Source of the DNA: Rhodoblastus sp963713695
Lineage (GTDB): Bacteria > Pseudomonadota > Alphaproteobacteria > Rhizobiales > Beijerinckiaceae
Length of the DNA stretch: 64,000 nucleotides
Direction of reading: 5' to 3'
NCBI GenBank assembly: GCA_963713695.1
Contig: CAVQMU010000002.1
Coordinates: forward strand, 744,001 to 808,000
Shown: positions 43,587-52,493 of the stretch, one piece after another
How the letters are laid out: each line of letters opens with the position of its first letter
Position numbering within the stretch: position 1 is the first letter of the stretch
Translations under genes and position numbers: made by a program
The notes under the pieces: model-generated
What the model was told of the DNA's origin: nothing
What the model saw: only the letters and a program-made list of their open reading frames with translations
The model's database searches: none

Positions 43587-44969
43587 TCACTTGGCCAGAG
43601 CGTCGAGTATCCGCGCCCAGCTTCGCGCGCCCTTGCGGAACGAGGACAGCTCATATTTCTCGTTGGGCGAGTGGATGCGGTCGTCGTCGAGCCCAAAACC
43701 GACCATCAGCGAATCCATCTTCAATTCGCGCTTGAACAGGCCAACCACGGGTATCGAGCCGCCTGACGCCGCCAGCACCGGCGGCCGGCCCCATTCGGCC
43801 TCAAGCGCACGGCTGGCGCGCAAAATGGCTTCGGAGCGGAAAGACAGCGACAACGCCGGACTTGCGCCGTGACTTAAGAATTCCGCCTCGCAATCTTCGG
43901 GCAGGCAGTTCTTCACATAGGCGCGAAAACTTTCCGCGATCGCCTGTGGATTTTGCTTGCCGACGAGTCGGAAGGAGAATTTTGCACTGGCCTGCGCCGG
44001 CAGCACGGTCTTCGAGCCCTGGCCCGTATAGCCGCCGACGATGCCGTTGACGTCGCAGGTCGGGCGCGCCCAGATCTGCTCCAGCACCGAATAATCGGCC
44101 TCTCCGGCGGGCAGGGACAGGCCGACCGCGCCGAGAAATTCCTTGGGGTCGAATTTCAGCGCCGCCCATTGCTCCTTGATATCCTCGGGCAGCTCCGGGA
44201 CGCCTTCGTAAAAGCCAGGTAAAGTTACGCGCCCCGTGTCGTCATGCAGGCCGGCGACGATGCGCGACAGCACATGAATAGGGTTGACCGCCGGGCCGCC
44301 GAACATGCCGGAATGCAGGTCGCGACTCGCGCCCTTGACGATGACCTCCTCCAGCACGAGGCCGCGCAGCATGCAGGTGATCAGCGGAGTCTCGCGGTCC
44401 CACATGTTGGTGTCGCAGACCAGCATCAGGTCGGCCTTCAATTCCCTTGCGTTTTCCGCGATGAAAGCCGGCAATGAGGTCGAGCCGGATTCCTCCTCGC
44501 CCTCGAACAGGATTGTGACATTGCAGGGCAGGCCGCCATTGGCCCGGAAGGCGCGGCAGGCCTCGACGAAGGTCATCAATTGTCCCTTGTCGTCGGCCGC
44601 GCCGCGCGCCACAATTCTCTTTCCGGTCTCCGCATCCGCCATGTGCGGCGCGAAGGGATCGGTTTCCCAGAGATCGAGGGGATCGACGGGTTGCACGTCA
44701 TAATGGCCGTAAAACAGCACATGCGGCGCATCGGCCCGCGCCGCCTTGGCCTTGGCGACCACCATCGGATGGCCCGCGGTTTTCCGTGACGAGGCCTCGA
44801 ACCCCAGGGACTGCAACTGCCCGACCAGCCAGTCGGCGGCCGCGGCGCAATCGGGCGCAAAGGCCGGGTCGGTCGAAATGGATTTATAGCGCAGCAGTTC
44901 GAACAACCGGTCCAGCGCGCCCTCGCGGTCATCATCAAGGCTTGCAAGCACTTTTTCGAGTTGGGGCAT
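43587..44969 (-). CDS. M20-family dipeptidase
   Basis: A 460-residue zinc metallopeptidase of the M20 (ArgE/DapE/CPG2) group, subtype resembling carnosinase/PepV. Metal ligands lie in VLFYGHYDVQPVDP (His, Asp), GAADDKGQL (Asp), FEGEEESGS (catalytic and ligand Glu), and the final ligand-rich SGGSIPVVGLFK. It hydrolyses dipeptides; the true substrate is unknown. Start is ATG 44969 with GGAGA upstream; 18 in-frame codons further up are not supported. Confidence 0.92.
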   Translation of the reverse strand: MPQLEKVLASLDDDREGALDRLFELLRYKSISTDPAFAPDCAAAADWLVGQLQSLGFEASSRKTAGHPMVVAKAKAARADAPHVLFYGHYDVQPVDPLDLWETDPFAPHMADAETGKRIVARGAADDKGQLMTFVEACRAFRANGGLPCNVTILFEGEEESGSTSLPAFIAENARELKADLMLVCDTNMWDRETPLITCMLRGLVLEEVIVKGASRDLHSGMFGGPAVNPIHVLSRIVAGLHDDTGRVTLPGFYEGVPELPEDIKEQWAALKFDPKEFLGAVGLSLPAGEADYSVLEQIWARPTCDVNGIVGGYTGQGSKTVLPAQASAKFSFRLVGKQNPQAIAESFRAYVKNCLPEDCEAEFLSHGASPALSLSFRSEAILRASRALEAEWGRPPVLAASGGSIPVVGLFKRELKMDSLMVGFGLDDDRIHSPNEKYELSSFRKGARSWARILDALAK

Positions 44970-45088
44970 GATGTCTCCGCGTGGATCGTCAGGCAAACTA
45001 GCAGCAGCGGCGCGGCGCGTCACTTGCAGGAGTCGGAGCCGGCGCCTTTTTCGTATGGCCGGCGTTGAACACGCAAGGAGGGCGCGAC

Positions 45089-45349
45089 ATGATTGAAATT
45101 CCGCATGGCTGGAGCGGCGACGACAAGCGCATCGCCAAGATATTCAAGTTCAAAACTTTTGCGGAGGCGCTCGGTTTCATGGTCGAAACGGGGCTTTTCT
45201 GCGAGCGTCAGGATCATCATCCCGAATGGAAGAATATTTACAACAAGATCTGGGTGGAACTGGCGACCCACGATGCCGGCCGCGTCACCGAGAAGGACTT
45301 GGCGCTGGCCAAGCATATGGACGCCGTTTTTGAGCGGACCAGGGCGTAG
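45089..45349 (+). CDS. Pterin-4a-carbinolamine dehydratase-like protein
   Basis: An 86-residue protein of the PCD/DCoH family, which dehydrates 4a-hydroxytetrahydrobiopterin or serves related pterin chemistry. The signature is FCERQDHHPEWKNIYNKIWV with two active-site histidines, and LATHDAGRVTEKDLALAKHMD. Start is the ATG at 45089 after a good GGAGG-like region. It is convergent with the kinase gene at 45356. The function in this organism, for example with phenylalanine hydroxylase, is not shown. Confidence 0.9.
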   Translation: MIEIPHGWSGDDKRIAKIFKFKTFAEALGFMVETGLFCERQDHHPEWKNIYNKIWVELATHDAGRVTEKDLALAKHMDAVFERTRA

Positions 45350-45355
45350 CGCTTT

Positions 45356-47816
45356 TCAAGCCGCAGAGGAAAAGGCGATCTTCTTGCGCGCCGCCTCGAG
45401 CGGGCCCGGCAGGTGGATGCAGACCCTGGCGCCCTCGCCGGGCGAAGAATTCGATCCGCAATTCGCCGCCGTGCATTTGCGCCAGCGAGCGGGCGATCGA
45501 CAGGCCGAGCCCCGGGCCTTTCATGCCGTCATGCATCAAGGGCGATCTTTGCTCGAACGGATGGCAGACCAGGGCGATTTCCTCGACGCTCATGCCGCAG
45601 CCGCTGTCCTCCACCACGATATCGTGCGCCGCGCCGCGCTGCAGCGCGCGGACCGAAATGCGCCCGCCTTCCGGCGTGAATTTCACGGCGTTTTTCAGGA
45701 GTATGCCGACAATGCGGCGCAGAGCCTCGGCGTCGGCGACAAGGCGACTGTCGCCGGACGGGAAGAATTCGATCGTCACATTCTTGGCTTCGGCGGGAGA
45801 GCGGAATTCGTCCACCGCCTGCGCCAGAGTTGGCGCGAGCTCGATCTCCTGGACGTGCAGGGTGATCTGCCCGGCGTCGAGCCGGGACATTTCCAGCACG
45901 TCGCTGATGACGCCATGCAGATATTCGCCGGATTGCCGGATATGGCTGGCGTAGTCGACATAGCGGGGATTGCCGATATCGCCGAAAAATTGCTGCTCCA
46001 TGACCTCGGCAAAGCCGATGATATGGGTCAGCGGCGTGCGCAACTCGTGGCTCATGTTGGCCAGGAAATCGGACTTGGCGCGATTGGCCGTTTCGGCGCA
46101 GGCCTTCTGCTCGAGATAGCGCTCGGCTAGTTCCGCCAGTTGTTGCGCCTGAAGTTCGAGGGTCTGGCGCGATTTGCGCAGGTCGGCGATGGTCGCCATC
46201 AGCCGCCTTTCACTGTCGAGCAATTGCCCCTCGTGCCGCTTGAGGTCGGAAATGTCGGTGCCGACGGAGACGTAACCGCCGTCCTTGGTGCGCCGCTCGT
46301 TGATCTGCAGCCAGCGGCCATCGGCCAAGCGCGCCTCGTAGACGCGTCCGCCCCCGAGCGGCTCCCGCGCAGTTTCGGTCTGTTCCACGAAACTCTGCGA
46401 ACAGGCCATGGCCTGGTCGTAAGGCGTGCCGGGCGCGGTGCTGTCGGCGGGCAGGCCGTGCAGGCGCTGGAATTTTGAATTGCACAGCACGAGGCGATTT
46501 TGCGCGTCCCACAGAACGAAGGCTTCCGAAATGGTCTCGACCGCGTCGCGCAGGCGTGTGTCGGCGGCGGCGCTGCGTTCGGCGAGCCGCACCTGCTCGG
46601 AAATATCGATGGCGATGCCGACGAGATGCGGCGCCTTTTCGCGTCCTTCGTGGATGATCTGCGCGCGCGCCCTGATCCACACCCATTCTCCCCCGGCATT
46701 GCGGATGCGGAAGGCGTGATCGATAGAGGCGGCGCGGCGGGCGATGAGCAATTCGGCGATTTCGGAGAGGTCGCCGTCATCGGGGTTGATCAGCGCCTTG
46801 AGGTCTCCGAAGGACAGAAACTCCTCGCTCGGGGGCATGTCGAGCATGTCGTACATCGAATCCGACCAGTAGATGCGGCCGCTGGAAAGATCCCAGTCCC
46901 ACAGGCCGCAGCGGCCGCGGTTCAAGGCGGCGTCGATGCGGTTGCGGATGCGGGCGCGATCGGATTCGGCGTCGATGGCGCGGCTGGCCTGGGCGAAATA
47001 GGCAAAGGCCACGATCGCCATGACGCCTGCGGTGAGCGCCAGCAAAATGGCGGAGCGCCAGACCGATCCGCGCCATTCGGCCAGCGCGCTGTCAACCGGC
47101 TGGAGGATGGCGAGCTGGCCGAATGGCGCTTCGAGGTTGCGCACCGCAGCCAGGGTCTCCACGCCATCGGGCAGGACGACTCGCATCGGGCCGGCCTTTT
47201 CCGCGAATACCGTGAGGGGCTGCGCGGCGCCGAGCTTGGCGCTCAGAGTGGTTTCGCGCATGGCGCCCGGCGGCAGGACGGCGACGATCTGGCCGGCCTC
47301 GTCGGTGAGCGCGAGGATGCGGCCATGCGCAAGCACGCGGCCTTGCGCCGCGTCGAGCAGCATGGCGGGAGGCGCGCCGGGGGCGGTCTGGCGGAGGGCG
47401 GCGTTGAGATCGTCGACGGCGAGCCGCGAGACCATGTCGAGTTCGGCCAGGGCTTCCGGCACGACGCGCGCATGGCTCTGCAGGGCGATCTGCGCGGCGA
47501 CGCCGAAGAGGGTCAAAAGAAAGAGGATGATCATCGCCGGCACGGCGCGGCGCAACAAAGGCTCCATGCGTTCGGCAGGAGTGAGTGGGCTGATGGGGGC
47601 GGCGGCGTCAGATGCCGGTCCGCGCCCGGCGTCGGGAAAAGGAATGTCCTGAAGAGCGAAGGCTTGAAAAGTCATGTCATGGTCATGAAAGGGAGGAATT
47701 CTCTGGTCGTCGCCGTCATTGCGCGGGGGCAGTGCGGCTGTTGTTTTTTCCGTTCCGGGTCTGGCGGCCTGCGCATCAGGGCATAAAGAGGCGCCTGCCG
47801 CGTTTGCACGCGCCAT
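45356..47816 (-). CDS. PdhS/PleC-like sensor histidine kinase (frameshifted near the C-terminus)
   Basis: A membrane kinase of about 819 residues. Start ATG 47816 has GGGAGAG five bases upstream. A hydrophobic helix (MIILFLLTLFGVAAQIAL) leads to an extracytoplasmic domain, a second helix (SAILLALTAGVMAIVAFAYF), a PAS domain, and a second PAS (IRNRIDAALNRGRCGLWDW). The HisKA region has His590 in NMSHELRTPLTHIIGFAEVM and the ATPase domain has NAVKFTPEGG, DSGCGMS and GPGLGLSIARSLAQMHGG. The HisKA sequence resembles the PdhS/PleC/DivJ group. At GAATTC 45447-45452 the frame shifts; removing one T gives SSPGEGARVCIHLPGPL and the end at 45356. A TTAACC motif lies about 110 bases upstream. Confidence 0.88.
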
Positions 47817-48134
47817 GTCACTCTCCCACTGTGAAGGAAACCGGGCGACCCGGAGCATTAAGCCACGCCCCCGAATCACCTTCAGTTGAATTTGGCGCTG
47901 ACTTTTTGTCCAGACTAAAATTTGGTTAACGACGAGGTTTCGCGTCGGAAATCGTTTACGCCTTGACCTTACGGCGTTTTCTCGCGTCAGGCTCACATTC
48001 CCTCGGTTTGCGGGGGAAGATCGTGCTTGGCTGGCGGCCTCGAAAACTTGCGTGAGCCTTGCAGGAGCTTCAACGCCCAACCTCCGGCGGACGGGACGGC
48101 CGTCGCCAGACGGTCGTCTAACGACCGGGCATTG
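47817..48134. other. Intergenic region with no recognised gene
   Basis: 318 bases between pepN (ending 48135) and the kinase start, both on minus, so it holds the kinase promoter. GTTAAC at 47925-47930, read as TTAACCAA on the minus strand, is a weak CtrA-like half-site. GGCGGCCTCGAAAACTTGCG and the CGGACGGGACGGCCGTCGCC region near 48090 can form small hairpins. No small gene is supported. Confidence 0.5.
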
Positions 48135-50797
48135 TCACGCCAGGGCGCGGCTCACGAGGTCGCGCATGTCGGGCGAGAGATTTTCGCGCTCCGCGATATT
48201 CTCGAGCGCGGCTCGCGCCAGGGCGCGGCGTCCGCCTTCGAGATTGCGCCAGGACCGGAAGGAATTGAGCAGCCGTGCGGCGACCTGCGGATTGGTCGCA
48301 TCGATCTTGAGCGCCTTTTCCGCGACGAACTGGTAGCCCGAACCGTCGGCGGCGTTGAAGCCAACCGGATTGGCGTTGGCGAAGGCGCCGATCAGCGCGT
48401 AAACGCGATTGGGATTGGCGATGCTGAAGGCGTGGCTCTTGGTGAGGCGGCGAACGCGTTCGAGCGTTTCCGGCTCCGGAATGGTCGCCTGCAGCGTGAA
48501 CCATTTGTTGGTGACGAGCGCATCCCCGGCATGGGCGCGGAAGAACGAATTCGAGCGCGCGTTCGCGTTGCGGGCAGGAAATGAGCGACAACGTCCTCAG
48601 CGCGGCGACCTGGTCGGTCATGTTGGCGACGAGGTTGAACTGCCGCATGGCGATTTCCGCGCCCAAGGACTGGTCGCCGGCGGCGATCAGATCGAGGCTG
48701 GCGTTGCGCAGGGCGCGGCGGCCCGCATGCGCCGCGTCGGGCGAATAGGCCTCGTCGGAGGACAGGCGCTCGTAAAGCGCGAGCAGCGGCTGCGCGAGAT
48801 ATTTGCCGAGGTCGGCGCGGAAGGCGCGCCGCGCCATGTGGATGGCGTCGGGATCGACGTCCGACCCGATGTCGCGGGCTATGTCGGCCTCGCTTGGCAA
48901 GGTCAACATTTCCGCGGCGAAGGCCGGATCGCCCTCGCTCGTCTCGATCAGCTCGCCCAAGGCCCCGGCGAAGGTCTCGCTGAATTCGGGCATCTCGCCG
49001 TCCCGGATCAGCTTCGTCGAACGGATCAGCAGGCGGGTGGCGAAAGTCTGCGCCGCCTGCCAGCGGTTGAACGGGTCCGTGTCATGGGCGATCAGCAGCA
49101 GCAGGTCGGATTCGTCGAGATCGACGTCGAGCACGACCGGCGCCGAAAAACGCCGCAGCAGCGAGGGCGTTCGGCTTCTGGGCCACATTCTTGAAAACGA
49201 TGCGGCGGCTTGCCGCGCCGAGTTCGAAAATGCCGAATTTTTCCTCGCGCGGGCTTGCAGGATCATCCTGCTCCAGCGGCATTTCCGTGCCGTCGGCGCC
49301 GATTAGTCCAAGCCTTATCGGCATGAGCAGCGGTTTTTTCACGGGCTGGCCGGGCGTCGGCGCGGTGTGTTGCGACAAGTCGAGCGTATAGGTCTTCGCC
49401 AGCGCGTCGTAGCTGCCTTTCGCGGTGAGCTTTGGCGTGCCGGCCTGGGCGTACCAGAGCGAAAACTGGCTCAAGTCGCGTCCCGAGCTTTCGGCGAAAC
49501 AGGAAATGTAGTCTTCGATGGTCACGGCCTTGCCGTCGAAACGATCGAAATAGAGCGACATGCCCGCGTGATAGGCGTCGTGGCCGATCAGGCAGCGCAG
49601 CATGCGGATGATCTCGGCACCCTTTTCGTAAACGGTCGCTGTGTAGAAGTTGTTGATCTCGTTGTAGATTTCTGGCCGCACATTATGCGCCAGCGGGCCG
49701 GCGTCCTCGGGAAACTGCGAGGCGCGCAAGGTGCGGACATTGGCGATGCGTCCCACGGCGCGCGAACGCTGGTCGGCAGAAAATTCCTGGTCGCGATAGA
49801 CGGTCAAGCCTTCCTTCAGGCAGAGCTGGAACCAGTCGCGACAGGTGATGCGGTTTCCGGTCCAGTTGTGGAAATATTCATGCGCCACAACCGTCTCGAC
49901 GCCGGCGTAATCGGCGTCCGTCGCCGTTTCGAAACGCGCGAGGATATATTTGTCGTTGAAAATGTTGAGGCCCTTGTTTTCCATTGCGCCCATGTTGAAG
50001 TCGGACACGGCGACAATGTTGAACACGTCGAGGTCATATTCGCGGCCATAGACGAATTCGTCCCAGCGCATGGCGCGGATGAGGCTGTCCATGGCGTAAT
50101 GGGCGCGATGCTTCTTGTTCTTTTCAACGTGGATGCCCAGTTGGACCTTGCGGCCCGAGGCGGTGACGAATTCGTCTTCCAGGCTGTCGAGGTCGCCGCC
50201 GACCAGAGCGAAGAGATAGCAAGGCTTTGGATGGGGATCGCGCCAGATCGCGAAATGCCGGCCTTCGCCCGCATCGCCCGAGGAGCCGGGATTGCCGTTC
50301 GACAGCAGCAGCGGCGCTTCCGCCTTGTCAGCCTCGACGCGGGTCGTGAAGACGCTCAGCACGTCCGGGCGATCAAGATAATAGGTTATGCGCCGGAACC
50401 CCTCCGCCTCGCATTGCGTGCAATAGGCGGAACCCGACCGATACAAGCCCGAGAGCTGGGTGTTGGCCGAGGGGTCGAGCAGGGTTTCGACTTCCAGCGT
50501 GAAAGCGCGGCCGGGCGGATTGTCGATCGTCAGTCTGTCGGGCGTCGCGATCTTGGCAAGATCGAGCGTCTCGTTGTCGAGCAGGACGCGGACGGGGTTG
50601 AGGCCGCCGCCGTCGAGTTTCAACGGCGCGCCGGGCGACCCGGCCGGGTTGGGCCTGAGGCTGAGCCGGGATTTCACGCGCGTCGCCGTAGGGTGAAGGC
50701 TGATATCGAGCTCGACCGCGTCGATCAGGTAATCCGTCGGCCGGTAGTCGGCGAGGCGGATCGGAGCGGGAGCATTGGCTTCAAGCTTGGCGGACAT
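48135..50797 (-). CDS. pepN: Aminopeptidase N (frameshifted at two points in this sequence)
   Basis: A zinc-dependent M1 aminopeptidase that recycles peptides. The N-terminal part holds the substrate motif GAMENKGLNIF and the metal site VVAHEYFHNWTGNR with EGLTVYRDQEF. At 49168-49175 the frame changes (deleting one A gives KPTPSLLRRFSAPVVLDVD), and at GAATTC 48547-48552 it changes again, giving FFRAHAGDALVTNKW and the end ENLSPDMRDLVSRALA at 48135. Both equal one extra base. The repaired protein is about 886 residues, normal for PepN. The first frame ends at 49082; the middle frame spans to 48553. Confidence 0.93.
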
Positions 50798-51032
50798 GTC
50801 GACTCTTTCGAGTTGCTAGGGCTTTAGACCTTCGATTCGTAATCAAATGGTTTCCCGCTTTTATTCCCGCAATGCAATAACCGCCATAAGCCAAAAGGCG
50901 TTTTTCGGTTATCACGGAACTTGGCCTTGGGCTTGGTCATTGTCCACGACGGGCGGCGCTTGCCCCTCGCTTGGCTTGCGGCTTGACCCTTGAGGCGCGG
51001 CGCGGGACAAAAGGACAAAATCAGGGCTGTTC

Positions 51033-51626
51033 ATGCAGAAGATTCGCAAAATCTGTGTTTATTGCGGCTCGTCCTCCGGGGCTGAGCCGGTCTTCATCGC
51101 CTCGGCCAAGCTGCTTGGGACGATTCTCGCCGAAAAAGGCATAGGCCTCGTCTATGGCGGCGGCGACCTTGGCCTGATGGGCGCCGTAGCCCACGCCACC
51201 CTGAGCGCCGGCGGCCATGTCACGGGCATCATTCCGAAATTCCTGCAAAAGCGCGAAAACATGCTCGAAAGCGTGCAGGAGCTGTTGATTGTCGATGACA
51301 TGCACGAGCGCAAGCGGCTGATGTTTGAAAAGGCCGACGCCTTCGTCGCCCTGCCGGGGGGCATCGGAACGCTTGAGGAATTGGTCGAGCAATTGACCTG
51401 GGTGCAGCTCGAGCGCCACGACAAGCCGGTTCTGATTGCCGATATTGGGGGCTTCTGGCGTCCGCTGCTGGCCTTGCTCGAGCATATGCGCGAACAGGGC
51501 TTCATCCGCCCGCATTGCGAGGCGCGCTATCTCGTATGCGAGCGGGTCGAGGACATTTTGCCGCTGCTGCAGGCCGACTTCGTCAAGAAGGGCGCGCCGC
51601 ACCGGGAGTTGCGCCGGGAATTGTGA
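51033..51626 (+). CDS. LOG-family protein (TIGR00730), cytokinin riboside 5'-monophosphate phosphoribohydrolase-like
   Basis: A 197-residue Rossmann-fold enzyme. It begins MQKIRKICVYCGSSSGAEP and contains the nucleotide-binding LVYGGGDLGLMGAVA and the catalytic signature PGGIGTLEELVEQLTW (Pro108 onward). The PGGxGTxxE motif marks the family, which cleaves ribose-5-phosphate from adenine nucleotides or acts as AMP/nucleotide lyase. Called lysine decarboxylase-like in old annotation, but no PLP site is present. The 235-base gap upstream has no recognised gene. Confidence 0.9.
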   Translation: MQKIRKICVYCGSSSGAEPVFIASAKLLGTILAEKGIGLVYGGGDLGLMGAVAHATLSAGGHVTGIIPKFLQKRENMLESVQELLIVDDMHERKRLMFEKADAFVALPGGIGTLEELVEQLTWVQLERHDKPVLIADIGGFWRPLLALLEHMREQGFIRPHCEARYLVCERVEDILPLLQADFVKKGAPHRELRREL

Positions 51627-51644
51627 AGGGCGCGCCCCCTTCGC

Positions 51645-52430
51645 TCAATTGTCCCAACGGCCGTCGGGATTGATGGCGCCCCGATCGGTCAGGACCACCC
51701 AAGCCTGGCCATGTCTTTCGATCCGCTGCACCCGCGCGCCGCCCGGCAGCACGTCGCCGGGGCCGACTTCCTCAAGTCCCTGCGCGCCTTCGACCACCGC
51801 ACGTCCGTCGGCCACGTCGCGCAGCACATAGGCGCGATAGACCGTGTTGGGAGACGGGGTCGCCAGAGCGCTCGGCAGGGCTTTCGGCAGAGGTTTCGGC
51901 TGCGCGGCGGCTTGAGAGGCTGGCGGGATGGCCGCGACCGGGGTGCGGTCGGCAGGTCTGCTGTCGGCGGATCTGGCCGCGGCGAGGCTTTGCAGCTTTT
52001 CGAGCCTGGCCTGCAGCTGCGACGCTGTCGCGGCGGCGTCGGATTTCTGTTCGGACAGGCTCTTTTGCAGGGCGGCGATGGTCGCCTCGGAGGCATGGGC
52101 CTTCTGGGCCTGCGCCTCGAGCTTGCCGGTCAGAGAGGCAAGGTGGCCGCGCAGTTCGGCGATGTCCTGCTTTTGGCCCTGGGCGGCTTTCAGCGCCTCG
52201 GCGACGACGTGGTCTGTGCCTCGCGTGACGCTCGCCGCGGCCCAGCCGAGGCCGAAAACGAGAAAGAGCGCGCTCAACGGGGCCGCAAAGGACTTCCAGG
52301 CGGGCGAGCGCCCGTCCGTCGCCGCGCCGACGCCGGATTTATCTGGCGGCGGCAGCCTCAAGTCCTCGGGCGGCCGGACCCCGGGGTCCGGATTGGATCT
52401 GGGCGGCGGGAGGAGGATCATGTCGTTCAT
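51645..52430 (-). CDS. Conserved envelope protein with one membrane helix and a coiled coil, function unknown
   Basis: A 261-residue protein. The N-terminal 45 residues are proline-rich and cytosolic (LLPPPRSNPDPGVRPPEDL), followed by a membrane helix (FAAPLSALFLVFGLGWAAA) and a long coiled coil (VVAEALKAAQGQKQDIAELR through KSDAAATASQLQARLEKLQ, residues about 70-145). A Pro/Ala linker precedes a C-terminal beta-rich domain (VYRAYVLRDVADGRAVVEG; VGPGDVLPGGARVQRIERHG; WVVLTDRGAI). The same tail occurs in conserved hypothetical proteins of Hyphomicrobiales. A perfect CtrA box lies 48-63 bases upstream of ATG 52430; a start at 52469 would leave only 9 bases to the box, so 52430 is preferred. Confidence 0.7.
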   Translation of the reverse strand: MNDMILLPPPRSNPDPGVRPPEDLRLPPPDKSGVGAATDGRSPAWKSFAAPLSALFLVFGLGWAAASVTRGTDHVVAEALKAAQGQKQDIAELRGHLASLTGKLEAQAQKAHASEATIAALQKSLSEQKSDAAATASQLQARLEKLQSLAAARSADSRPADRTPVAAIPPASQAAAQPKPLPKALPSALATPSPNTVYRAYVLRDVADGRAVVEGAQGLEEVGPGDVLPGGARVQRIERHGQAWVVLTDRGAINPDGRWDN

Positions 52431-52477
52431 CGGTGGGCGGCTCCGAACTGTGTCTCGACCATATTCCACCCCGCGGA

Positions 52478-52493
52478 TTAACCTGCGATTAAC
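52478..52493. promoter_or_regulatory. Perfect CtrA box (TTAA-N7-TTAAC)
   Basis: TTAACCTGCGATTAAC, full consensus. It overlaps the opgH stop codon (52489-52491) and lies upstream of the minus-strand coiled-coil gene. No other gene starts from here. Binding is inference from the motif. Confidence 0.65.

Noticed and set aside
46500..47786. 428-codon plus-strand frame inside the kinase gene
   Set aside because: Antisense to PAS domains and of shadow composition.
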